Assembly: GCA_903907865.1 (NCBI GenBank)
Contig: CAIVPR010000083.1
Span: 1 to 35,472, forward strand
Source: an uncultured Acidobacteriia bacterium
GTDB taxonomy: Bacteria > Acidobacteriota > Terriglobia > Bryobacterales > Bryobacteraceae
DNA length: 35,472 nucleotides
Direction: 5' to 3'
Shown: piece by piece, positions 1-6,308 of the stretch
How positions within the stretch are numbered: position 1 is the first letter of the stretch
How the letters are laid out: every line of letters begins with the position of its first letter
Program-made: the position numbers and the translations under genes
Notes under the pieces: generated by a model
What the model was told of the DNA's origin: nothing
The model's database searches: none
What the model saw: the letters and a program-made list of their open reading frames with translations, nothing else

Positions 1-132
1 ACCCCGCTGCTGGCAGTTGGCGCACCCCAAACATCCAGGTTGCCAGGTTCCGCGGCAAAAGTCCAGGTCCGAAGCGAAGTTTTTTCAGACTTTTTTCACC
101 CCGCACCTTCGGCTGCCAATCCATGGGGCTGA
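1..132 (+). CDS. Possible 3' end of an upstream gene (candidate ABC-3C effector), cut by the window
   Basis: One forward frame is open from the first base to a TGA at 130-132 and reads about 43 residues ending in ANPWG. It has a more ordinary amino-acid mix than the other two frames, which are Arg/Pro/Lys rich here. ABC-three-component loci usually carry an effector gene next to the middle component and the ATPase, so the tail of such a gene is expected at this place. No domain can be recognised in so short a piece. The assignment is an inference from position and frame quality only. Confidence 0.35.
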   Translation, partial: TPLLAVGAPQTSRLPGSAAKVQVRSEVFSDFFHPAPSAANPWG

Positions 133-133
133 A

Positions 134-613
134 CTGTTACAGAGCATCACTATCGCGAAGGATCGAGCCCTCCGGTTCACCCGGAGACCGATGGCCATCG
201 CGGCGGAGCTTCGGCCAGACTGGAAAATCGCGGCGCTGCTGCTAATCCTGCATCTCAGTTCCCGTGCCGGTAAAAGCTCCCTTAGACGACTCCATGTCCT
301 GAACTGGGCCCTGCGCTCGGCCAAGAACCGGGCCGAATTTGAGCAGGTCCGGGATCATCAGCAGCCTCTATTTATTTTTCAGTTCCGGTTTGAACCTGCA
401 CTGGGACGGGCCATTAATCTGGCTGTGGGCGAGAATTATGTCGATTGGGTAGGTGGCGACCGGCTACAGATAACAGCTAGAGGCAAGCGGTGGATGGCGG
501 AAATACTGAAGGATGAGACCGTGATGCGGGAGGAGCGTGATTTCCTGACGCGCATTGGAAAAGACATCACCGAAACCATCGCGACCGAAATGATCACGAT
601 CAGGGCTATCTGA
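134..613 (+). CDS. ABC-three-component (ABC-3C) system middle component
   Basis: A small protein that in ABC-3C conflict systems links the SMC-like ATPase to the effector. The core includes a hydrophobic helix (IAALLLILHLSSRAG) followed by SLRRLHVLNWALRS, a pattern typical of middle components with a winged-helix-like fold. The TGA stop at 611-613 overlaps the ATG of the ATPase by one base (TGATG), which indicates translational coupling. The start is uncertain. The first in-frame ATG is at 191. The frame stays open upstream, and the segment just before that ATG (ITIAKDRALRFTRRP) looks like real protein, so a non-ATG start near 134, directly after the possible upstream stop, is used here. The family call rests on context plus pattern, not on an alignment. 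Confidence 0.6.
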   Translation: MLQSITIAKDRALRFTRRPMAIAAELRPDWKIAALLLILHLSSRAGKSSLRRLHVLNWALRSAKNRAEFEQVRDHQQPLFIFQFRFEPALGRAINLAVGENYVDWVGGDRLQITARGKRWMAEILKDETVMREERDFLTRIGKDITETIATEMITIRAI

Positions 614-2649
614 TGCTGCGCATACGGCACTTGTTCATCAAGATCAACACAGACAAGGGGGTGTTTGGAACAAGGCAGAGTTTTGCCGATGGACTGAACA
701 TCATCCGCGCGGAGAACTGGGCTGGCAAATCCCAAGTCGTCCAGTCGATCATGTATGCCCTCGGCATGGAAGGAATGCAGGGCCCCTCTCATGCCGTGCC
801 TCTGGCGCACGCCATGACGGATTACTTGGACTATAAAGTCGACAGCAAGGACGCGAGGGCGACAGTAATCGACTCGACGGTTTCGATTGAGATCGAGAAC
901 GCAAGGCATGAGTTCCTGACGGTGCAAAGGGCCATCGCGGGTGAACGGCATCGGCATCTGATGACGGTTTATGACGGCCGGGCCATCACCAAGAAGGAAG
1001 GCCTAAGTACAGCGCGGGATTATTACGTTCGCGAAGGTGGCGCGGCCAGCAACGAACTCGGATTTCATCGGAAGCTCAAGGACTTCGTTGGCTGGCAGCT
1101 TCCGATGGCTCCGAGGTTCAATGACGTTGACACGCTGCTCTATCTGGAAACGATTTTCCCTCTACTGTATGTAGAACAGAAGTTGGGCTGGGGCAGGCTC
1201 CCAGCCCGGTATCCGACGTGGCTGGGGATACGCGATGTGGGACGCAGGACGGTTGAATTCCTGCTCGGCCTCGACGCGTACGCTAACGCGCTCGAGCGCG
1301 TCGCTGTGCAGGAAGAAGTCAAACGCCTTAAAAGGGAATGGGCCGCAACGCGGTCTCAAGCGGAGAAGTCGGCTGCTGCTGTTGTGGGAAACGTTCGAGG
1401 GATTCCCGTGGAGCCGATCGCATCATGGCCTCCAGAAGTATTACCCACGCTTTCGGTGATGCAATCTTCAAAGTGGCTGCCTATCGCGGATCACCTCAAT
1501 GGCTTGCGGGGACGTTTAGCCGAACTGCACAGCGTCGAAGTTCCTTCGACCGTCACTGCGGAGCCCAAGATCCGGGGAGAGCTCGCGCAACTCGAGGATA
1601 AGCTCGCCGTCCAAGAGCGTTCCGTGGCGGCGCTTTACGACAGATTTGAAACCGAGACGGCGGAAGCAGAATCGCTGCAACAGCGCATCGACAGCATCAA
1701 CGACGATTTGAGGAAGTATAAGGACCTGCGAAAGGTCCGCAACCTCGGGTCGAGTGATGGACCCGAGGTCGTCACGGGACACTGCCCCACCTGCTATCAG
1801 GAAATCGCCGACTCGCTGCTCGATACGGCGAATAAAGCCGTCCCTATGACCGTTGACCAGAATGTAAGTTTCTACGAGGAGCAGATCAAGCTTTTCACAG
1901 CGGTCCACAACAACGCTGTCCGATCGATAGAAGTTGCCGAACGGGATCTCCGCGCGCAACGCGCCGAGGTGATGATGCTGCGGGAACGCATTCGCGATAT
2001 TCGAGAGACGCTGGTATCGGCTTCCAGTTCGCCCTCCATCGAGGCCATATCAGAGCGCATCCGCCTACAGGACAGGATCGGGCGCGTGGAAACGCAGCAG
2101 CAGGTCTTCGACGAATACATGGCCGAGCTTGCGGAACTGGCAAGCGAATGGCTGGACGTTCAGGAGCGGCTCAGGAAGCTGCCCAGAGGCGTTTTGTCGG
2201 AACGCGACATTAAGAAACTTTCGGACTGGCAAACCTCCTTTCAACACCAGCTAACGCGATACAAGATGGGCAGCCTTGACGTCAGCGATGTCAAAATATC
2301 GCTCGACACCTATGAGCCGGAAGCAGAGAAGATCAATCTGAAAGCCGACGTCTCGGCGAGCGACCTCATCCGTCTGCAGTGGGCGTATCTCCTCGGCCTT
2401 CTAGAAGTAGGCACACAAGCTACCGGCAACCATCCCGGACTGCTCATATTCGATGAGCCGCAGCAGCAATCCGTAGAAGAGAGCGCCTTCCGGGAGATGT
2501 TACACCACGCATTGGGCGAGACAAATTGCCAGATCATCATAACGACCAGCCATGAACGCGAGTCCATCGGTGCCTATATGAAGAGCATCGGCGTCAAACA
2601 CGTCGCTGAATTCGGTACTGACCGAATACTGCAGAAGCTCGCCAGTTGA
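613..2649 (+). CDS. ABC-3C system SMC/Rad50-like ATPase
   Basis: 678-residue ATPase with split ABC-type motifs. An N-terminal P-loop region near residue 36 reads RAENWAGKSQ; the GKS is kept but the first Gly of GxxxxGKS is replaced by Ala. Two coiled-coil-like stretches flank a CPTC motif at Cys391 and Cys394, comparable to the Rad50 zinc hook. The C-terminal part has a signature-like SASDLIRLQWAYLLGL, a Walker B LLIFDEP and an H-loop-like TTSHERES. Such proteins are the ATPase arm of ABC-three-component systems, thought to act as sensor or motor in anti-invader defence. It overlaps the middle component by one base. The protein appears full length, so the ATPase is probably functional unless the altered P-loop impairs nucleotide binding. 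A lone RecN/Rad50-like repair ATPase is the alternative, but the coupled small gene argues for ABC-3C. Confidence 0.75.
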   Translation: MLRIRHLFIKINTDKGVFGTRQSFADGLNIIRAENWAGKSQVVQSIMYALGMEGMQGPSHAVPLAHAMTDYLDYKVDSKDARATVIDSTVSIEIENARHEFLTVQRAIAGERHRHLMTVYDGRAITKKEGLSTARDYYVREGGAASNELGFHRKLKDFVGWQLPMAPRFNDVDTLLYLETIFPLLYVEQKLGWGRLPARYPTWLGIRDVGRRTVEFLLGLDAYANALERVAVQEEVKRLKREWAATRSQAEKSAAAVVGNVRGIPVEPIASWPPEVLPTLSVMQSSKWLPIADHLNGLRGRLAELHSVEVPSTVTAEPKIRGELAQLEDKLAVQERSVAALYDRFETETAEAESLQQRIDSINDDLRKYKDLRKVRNLGSSDGPEVVTGHCPTCYQEIADSLLDTANKAVPMTVDQNVSFYEEQIKLFTAVHNNAVRSIEVAERDLRAQRAEVMMLRERIRDIRETLVSASSSPSIEAISERIRLQDRIGRVETQQQVFDEYMAELAELASEWLDVQERLRKLPRGVLSERDIKKLSDWQTSFQHQLTRYKMGSLDVSDVKISLDTYEPEAEKINLKADVSASDLIRLQWAYLLGLLEVGTQATGNHPGLLIFDEPQQQSVEESAFREMLHHALGETNCQIIITTSHERESIGAYMKSIGVKHVAEFGTDRILQKLAS

Positions 2650-2732
2650 GCCCGTCAAGCACGGCGCATTTTCTGCTCCGCGAACAAACGCTCCGTTGAA
2701 AGTTTGCCCGTTTCAACGCTACCTTCGGAATC

Positions 2733-2781
2733 CGGTTACGGCTGCCTGAAAGGCCGCCGCGGCCAATATTGGCCGCCCCAC
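2733..2781 (+). repeat. 49-bp double-hairpin repeat, copy 1
   Basis: Begins CGGTTAC and ends CCCCAC. Stem I pairs element positions 8-15 with 19-26 around a GAA loop, with one mismatch. Stem II is the perfect 18-bp palindrome GCGGCCAATATTGGCCGC at 2759-2776. The element has the same length and layout as the other five copies in the window. Confidence 0.85.
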
Positions 2782-2805
2782 GAGGAAGGCTGGCAGTTTC
2801 ATCTG

Positions 2806-2884
2806 CATTGGTGGGCCGAAGGCCCATGGGCACTCCCTCGCGGTCGCGGCTCGGCTGAATCATCATGTTCACGAACCACGACCG
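2806..2884 (+). repeat. Dispersed repeat B, copy 1
   Basis: Contains ATTGGTGGGCCGAAGGCCCAT, CACTCCCTCGCGGTCGCG and then ATGTT..AC.GA..CACGACCGC. The same order of segments occurs at 7040-7126, and a shortened form at about 7268-7314. Part of the segment is internally palindromic (GGGCCGAAGGCCC). No open frame or transposase accompanies it. Confidence 0.7.
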
Positions 2885-2921
2885 CAAGGAGTTTTGCCCA
2901 ATCGAAGGGTGACTCCAGATC

Positions 2922-3120
2922 GTGTTGGTCCGCAGTTGGATTCGGCGACCACGTGCGTCGAGAAGATTCTCGACGCGGCACGCAAGTGTGGGCGCGCCAC
3001 GAGGCTGCGAAGGCCAATAGGCACTTCGTCGAAAGCACTTTGGCTGGTGGCTGGTGGAGTGCGGTTATCGCGACCTAAAAGGTCGCGGCAGCCAAGAATG
3101 GCTGCCCTACAGAGCAGCGG
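2922..3120 (+). repeat. Duplicated block, left copy
   Basis: Starts GTGTTGGTCCGCAG and runs through ACCACGTGCGTCGAGAAGAT, GCGGCACGCA, GCGCGCCACGAGG, GGCCAATAGGCACT and a final 68-bp part (3053-3120). That last part differs at one base from 4437-4504. The right copy at 4209-4504 has the same order with about 100 extra bases in the middle. The two copies are direct repeats flanking the broken TIGR03435 gene. Confidence 0.8.
3062..3110 (+). repeat. 49-bp double-hairpin repeat, copy 2
   Basis: Starts CGGTTATCG and ends CCCTAC. Stem I is a perfect 8-bp stem, CGCGACCT with AGGTCGCG, loop AAA. Stem II is GCAGCCA with TGGCTGC, loop AGAA. It lies inside the left copy of the duplicated block. Confidence 0.85.
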
Positions 3121-3135
3121 TGCCGTAACTAAGTC

Positions 3136-3195
3136 CGCGCCTTAGGGCGCGTGCGGAGGTCGGCGACCTCCGCGCAGGCTGCCAGCCTGCCCCAC
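3136..3195. repeat. Three back-to-back perfect hairpins
   Basis: Stem A is CGCGCC/GGCGCG with a TTAG loop (3136-3151). Stem B is a 9-bp perfect stem GCGGAGGTC/GACCTCCGC with loop GGC (3153-3173). Stem C is a 7-bp stem GCAGGCT/AGCCTGC with loop GCC (3174-3190). The array ends with CCCCAC, the tail found on the 49-bp elements, so it may be a relative. It lies 32 bases beyond the stop of the TIGR03435 gene; no T-tract follows on either strand, so a classical terminator is not supported. Confidence 0.75.
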
Positions 3196-3226
3196 AACGG
3201 ATGGCTTGGCGAGCTGCGAAGATTTT

Positions 3227-4042
3227 TTAGTTTGAGATTGGGACGCGGTCGATGCGGTCTATGACGAACACGTCTACCGGCCTTTTCGTCTTCTCCAGCT
3301 TCAGGCCGAGTTGCTGATCGAGCGCTACGGACAGAATTGGAGGGGCTTGGTCTGGCGGTGGAGGTGGAGGAGGAGGCGATGCACCACCCGGTCCCCCCAA
3401 CGTACAATCCCTGCAGGCATAGACTGGCTCGTAGGTCAGGGCGAAATCGTAGGTTCCAGTGAGGCCGGTTTCGTTGTATAGGAAACGACCTTCGGGATGG
3501 CCGACCATCTCCACGAACTCATCGACGGTGCAGTTGGTGCAGGTAATTGTCCGGATGCCGGGGAGCCCCTTATCTTTGTGTGAAGGTTTGGAAGCGGCAT
3601 CCTTCGCGGCAGCCAGCCGCACGCGGCCTTTGGTAGCAACCATGACATAAGCGGGCAGGTCCTACTTCTCGCGGTGCCACGCCATGTGGAATCGTTCCGC
3701 GAGGAGATTCTGCAGCATGATACGCATCTGGTCTTTGGTTGCGCTTTGGGGAAGCGTGGCTGCAATGTCGAACATGTCGATGTTCAGCCAGTTGGGGCCG
3801 TCGATTTTTTGAGTGTCCTGGAGGTCGAAGGCGCTCTGGAGCACCATGGTCAAAGTGGCGTTGGAGAAGGTAAGGCGGGTGGGATTGTCGGTACCGGGGC
3901 CGCCGGTGGTAGCGATGTGGATCGGGCCGCCGTTGTAGGGGGCGGCGGGTTTTACGGAGGCGACCTCGAATGTCTGCGAAGACGCTGGAAGTATTAGGAA
4001 GAAGACGCTGAGCGGAACGGCTGTCTGATACCGGTGAGCCAT
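3227..4042 (-). pseudogene. TIGR03435-family secreted protein interrupted by one amber codon
   Basis: A 272-codon frame with an N-terminal signal peptide (hydrophobic VPLSVFFLILPASSQ), the family start TFEVASVKPAAP, central FHMAWHREK and the C-terminal run GLTGTYDFALTYEP...LGLKLEKTKRPVDVFVIDRIDR typical of TIGR03435, a family expanded in soil Acidobacteriota and of unknown function. An in-frame TAG at 3664-3662 (reverse strand) falls between HREK and DLPAYVMVATKG. Reading continues in the same frame on both sides and the length suits the family, so a single base change explains the break. A GGAAGG ribosome-binding site precedes the ATG. A point nonsense mutation, a sequencing error or readthrough are the options; a recent pseudogene is the simplest. 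Confidence 0.85.
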
Positions 4043-4063
4043 ATAGGAGCCTTCCGTATCAAT

Positions 4064-4081
4064 GTACCACTAAACTAGTAC
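4064..4081. promoter_or_regulatory. Inverted repeat upstream of the TIGR03435 gene, candidate operator
   Basis: GTACCA-CTAAAC-TAGTAC is an inverted repeat with one mismatched pair, centred about 30 bases upstream of the ATG at 4042. Its TACTA-type half-sites resemble BlaI/MecI-type operators. TIGR03435 genes are often found near BlaR/BlaI-like regulators, but no such gene is in this window. The regulator assignment is inference. Confidence 0.4.
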
Positions 4082-4208
4082 GCAGGTGCAAATGTTCATC
4101 CAGTGATGTACGGGAGCGTTCGAGAGATCGCCGTTTCTGACATCGAGCAGATTAGACGAGGTTCCAGTTCTTCGGCTACATCCGGTCTCCGTCGAAAGCG
4201 AATCAGGC

Positions 4209-4504
4209 GTGCTGGTCCGCAGTTTGGATTCAGCGACCACATGCGTCGAGAAGATTCTGGACGCGGCACGCAGGATTGTTCCCTATCGGGCCGGCCCGCA
4301 AGGAAGGGAATGAAAGCCCACGGGGCGTGTTTTTCGAGGGTGCGCGCGCCACGAGGCGGCCTGAGAAGGCTTTCATCCGAATTGGTGGGTCGAAGGCCAA
4401 TAGGCACTCGGTCGAAAAGGACTTCGGCTGGTGCCAGGTGGAGTGCGGTTATCGCGACCTAAAAGGTCGCGGCAGCCAAGAATGGCTGCCCCACAGAGCA
4501 GCGG
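4209..4504 (+). repeat. Duplicated block, right copy
   Basis: Matches 2922-3120 in order and mostly in sequence: GTGCTGGTCCGCAG, GCGTCGAGAAGATTCT, GCGGCACGCA, GCGCCACGAGG, GGCCAATAGGCACT and the near-identical last 68 bases (4437-4504). About 100 additional bases in the middle (from about 4276) are absent from the left copy, including a GAATTGGTGGGTCGAAGG segment of repeat B type. Confidence 0.8.
4446..4494 (+). repeat. 49-bp double-hairpin repeat, copy 3
   Basis: Identical to copy 2 (3062-3110) except for CCCCAC in place of CCCTAC at the end. It sits inside the right copy of the duplicated block. Confidence 0.85.
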
Positions 4505-4543
4505 AGCCGCAACCAAATCGGGGTGCTACCGCAACGAGCATTC

Positions 4544-4592
4544 CGGTTACGGCTGGCTGAAAGCCCGCCGCGGGCAATATTGCCCGCCCCAC
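4544..4592 (+). repeat. 49-bp double-hairpin repeat, copy 4
   Basis: Begins CGGTTACGG and ends CCCCAC. Stem I inner part is GGCT/AGCC around GAA. Stem II is the perfect palindrome GCGGGCAATATTGCCCGC at 4570-4587. Compared with copy 1, both arms of each stem have changed together. It directly abuts the truncated gene at 4594-4779. Confidence 0.85.
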
Positions 4593-4593
4593 G

Positions 4594-4779
4594 GTCGGAT
4601 TCGGTGCAGGCTAGGGTGTCGGTCAGGTTGGCCTTAGGCAGTGGTGCAGTCCAGTCGTGCCCGATGAGCGGCGCAAACGCATCCAGCTTGCCTGGGGCGG
4701 TGACGGCGGGAATCGCCGGCTTGTCTTGCGCCCACAGCGAGGCAGAAAGCAGAAGAATGCCGCACACGCGTTTGATCAT
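4594..4779 (-). pseudogene. 5' remnant of a secreted-protein gene, truncated at a repeat
   Basis: An ATG at 4779 starts a good signal peptide (MIKRVCGILLLSASLWAQ) and about 40 further ordinary residues including FAPLIGHDWTAPLP. The coding character ends near 4594, exactly where the 49-bp repeat copy 4 begins; beyond it the frame only reads repeat sequence. A region GGGGAAAAAG precedes the start. The rest of the gene is absent from the window. The family is not recognised. Truncation by repeat insertion or by recombination between repeats is inferred. Confidence 0.6.
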
Positions 4780-5000
4780 CTTTTTCCCCGTCTTCCCCGT
4801 CCCCGTCTTCCCCGGCTTTCGAGCCGCAGCGTACGCTACGGAAGCGTATCACAACGAGGGATTGCAAGGCGGACCATTCCTGCGCAAATGGATTTGGTCG
4901 CCGGGCAGTTTCCCCCGCCCGGCGGCTGGAGGGAAGCCGAAGAAGCGGCTGCGGGCGAAGCGCGAGTCCGGCGCAAGCAAGACGTTGTCCCGCGACTTTT

Positions 5001-5018
5001 TGTCAATTCTACTTGACA
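5001..5018. promoter_or_regulatory. Perfect inverted repeat TGTCAA-N6-TTGACA covering the -35 box
   Basis: TGTCAA (5001-5006) and TTGACA (5013-5018) are exact reverse complements separated by six bases. The right arm is also the consensus -35 box of the promoter for the membrane protein/XRE pair. A dimeric repressor bound here would block that promoter. The XRE protein encoded second in the operon is the obvious candidate, by inference. Confidence 0.6.
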
Positions 5019-5042
5019 CCGCCGTACCCGAACGCGTAGACT
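5013..5042 (+). promoter_or_regulatory. Sigma70-type promoter of the membrane protein/XRE operon
   Basis: TTGACA at 5013-5018, 18-base spacer, TAGACT at 5037-5042. The predicted transcript starts about 40 bases before the ATG at 5089. The -35 hexamer is perfect and forms one arm of an inverted repeat. Confidence 0.6.
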
Positions 5043-5088
5043 TTTGATGTCAGGCATACTTTACACAAGGACAACAAAGGCAGACATC

Positions 5089-5511
5089 ATGAATCAAGCA
5101 AAACCGCCGGCGAATGGGTACCAGTCGCGGACGCGGAGGAACGTTGTGCGGCTCTTCTACTGGAACGGCGCGTGGGGCGTGGCCACGGCCCTGATGGCCC
5201 TCGGGCCGAAAATCATTTGGAACAAGGCCCCGGTGTTGACACTGCTGGCGGTGGGGCTGAACGTCGCGTTGGGCGTCGGCATGATCGTGGCCAACAAAAC
5301 CTACCTGGCGGAACTGGATGAACTCCAACGGAAAGTCCAACTAAACGCCATGGGAATCACGTTGGGGGTCGGGCTGATCGCCAGCGGACCGCTTTCCGTG
5401 ATGGACTCGAACCACTTGATCCCGTTCCATGCGGACATCGCAAACCTGCTGATTCTCATGAGCCTGACGTTTGTGGCGTGCAACCTGTACGGAATGTGGC
5501 GCTACCGATGA
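5089..5511 (+). CDS. Small four-helix membrane protein
   Basis: 140 residues from the ATG at 5089, which has an AAAGG-like ribosome-binding site and lies downstream of a clear promoter; earlier start codons fall at the predicted transcription start. Four hydrophobic segments can be seen: around WGVATALMALGP, VLTLLAVGLNVALGVGMIV, GITLGVGLIASGP and LLILMSLTFVACNLYGMW, with a charged loop TYLAELDELQRKVQ between the second and third. The stop overlaps the start of the XRE regulator gene by four bases (ATGA). Small membrane proteins paired with a short XRE regulator are common in bacteria, but the function is unknown. No enzyme motif is visible. Confidence 0.75.
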   Translation: MNQAKPPANGYQSRTRRNVVRLFYWNGAWGVATALMALGPKIIWNKAPVLTLLAVGLNVALGVGMIVANKTYLAELDELQRKVQLNAMGITLGVGLIASGPLSVMDSNHLIPFHADIANLLILMSLTFVACNLYGMWRYR

Positions 5512-5714
5512 AGAACCGGCTGAAGGTTCTTCGAGCCGAGCGCGACTGGACGCAGGCCCGGCTGGCCGACGCCCTTGATGTGTCGAGGCAGACCATCAAC
5601 GCCATCGAGACGGGCAAGTTCGATCCGAGCCTGCCTCTAGCCTTCCGGGCCGCCCGGCTCTTCGGGCTGCGAATCGAAGAGATTTTTCACGACCCTGGGT
5701 TGGAGGATGCTTAG
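5508..5714 (+). CDS. Short XRE-family helix-turn-helix regulator
   Basis: 68 residues that are almost entirely an HTH_3 domain: LKVLRAERDWTQARLADAL, then the recognition-helix region VSRQTINAIETGKFDPSL, then LAFRAARLFGLRIEEIF. This is the compact type of transcriptional regulator that often controls its own two-gene operon. It starts at an ATG inside the stop region of the membrane protein gene (ATGA overlap), so the two are translationally coupled. A plausible target is the inverted repeat at 5001-5018. The gene's last codons form the first unit of a 16-bp tandem repeat. Confidence 0.85.
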   Translation: MKNRLKVLRAERDWTQARLADALDVSRQTINAIETGKFDPSLPLAFRAARLFGLRIEEIFHDPGLEDA

Positions 5715-5788
5715 GTTGGAAGAGGCTTAGGTTGGAAGAAGCCCAGGTTGGAAGAGGCCCAGGTTGGACCACGCCGGGTTGAACCAAG
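5693..5788. repeat. 16-bp tandem repeat, six units
   Basis: Units of 16 bases with consensus GCCCAGGTTGGAAGAG. Copies at 5693, 5709, 5725, 5741 and 5757 are followed by a diverged one at 5773. The first unit lies within the end of the XRE gene and the second contains its TAG stop. The array fills the gap to the convergent YeeE-type gene. Confidence 0.85.
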
Positions 5789-5828
5789 TACGGAGTGGTC
5801 TTGCGACCGGGATGCCGCGCGTTCGCAA

Positions 5829-6308
5829 TCAATGCGGGAGTCGGGGGCGAAGGAAGCCGTAGAGCCAAGTACCGGCGAGAGCGCTGACAATGGCGACGAG
5901 CATCACGGGAACGCCATTGCCTACCAGTGCGAACAGCGGCCCGGGACAAGCTCCCGTGAGTGCCCAGCCCAGGCCGAAGATGGTGCCGCCCGCCGCGTAG
6001 CGGATGCCCCGCCCCAGGGTCTTGGGCGGGATCGTGATCGGCTCGCCGGAAATGGTCTTCACTCCAAGCTTCCTGATGAGCGCGAGTGAACCGGCGGCAA
6101 CCACGATGGCCGAGACGATGATCTCATACATGCGGGGAGATTGGAAGCGGAACATCTCCTGGATGCGGAACCAGGAGAGCACCTCGGACTGGGTCAAGGT
6201 AATTCCAAACAGGACACCGAGAACAAGATACGCCGGCCAAGCGAGGTGGTCGGCCAGACTGCGCTGTGGACGGGCAGCGTTCCCGCGTATGGTTGGCGCC
6301 GTGCTCAT
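5829..6308 (-). CDS. YeeE/YedE-family sulfur transport protein, second half-protein
   Basis: 159-residue integral membrane protein, starting at the ATG at 6308 that overlaps the stop of the upstream partner (ATGA). Hydrophobic segments include AYLVLGVLFGITLTQ, YEIIVSAIVVAAGSLAL, GTIFGLGWALTGACPGPL and VPVMLVAIVSALAGTWLYG. The GxGWALTGACPGP motif with its conserved Cys is characteristic of YeeE/YedE (PF04143), channels for thiosulfate or related reduced sulfur species. In many bacteria the family is split into two adjacent half-size genes, as here. The substrate is not shown by the sequence. It converges on the XRE gene. Confidence 0.85.
   Translation of the reverse strand: MSTAPTIRGNAARPQRSLADHLAWPAYLVLGVLFGITLTQSEVLSWFRIQEMFRFQSPRMYEIIVSAIVVAAGSLALIRKLGVKTISGEPITIPPKTLGRGIRYAAGGTIFGLGWALTGACPGPLFALVGNGVPVMLVAIVSALAGTWLYGFLRPRLPH

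Larger units (their letters stand above)
2650..3226. other. Gene-free repeat region right of the ABC-3C locus
   Basis: No credible coding frame is seen here. The stretch is a mosaic of dispersed repeats: a 49-bp double-hairpin element (2733-2781), a longer repeat with the GGTGGGCCGAAGGCCCAT core (about 2806-2884), the first copy of a duplicated block (2922-3120) that contains another 49-bp element, and three adjacent hairpins (3136-3195). Each part recurs elsewhere in the window except the hairpin triplet. Short open frames in it are translations of the palindromes. Confidence 0.7.
4780..5088. other. Intergenic region with a pyrimidine tract, a dyad and a promoter
   Basis: No gene is supported. 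On the reverse strand, just upstream of the remnant at 4779, the unit GGGGAAGACGGGGA occurs in imperfect tandem copies (4785-4815). A dyad CCGCAGCGTACGCTACGG (4824-4841, one mismatched pair) follows. 4860-5000 shows open frames on several strands but no recognisable protein. The last 90 bases carry the promoter and operator of the next gene. Confidence 0.5.

Noticed and set aside
3136-3195. Rho-independent terminator for the TIGR03435 gene
   Set aside because: The stems are strong but no T-run follows on the gene's strand.
3662-3664. Amber codon read as pyrrolysine or another recoded amino acid
   Set aside because: No recoding machinery is visible and the family does not use a special residue at this position. 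A nonsense mutation is simpler.
2650-4600. Insertion sequence or transposon
   Set aside because: The direct copies and palindromes suggested a mobile element, but there is no transposase frame and no terminal inverted repeat pair.
4860-5016. Forward frames in the gap before the membrane protein gene
   Set aside because: Several overlapping frames exist but none has a binding site, a motif or a consistent coding character.
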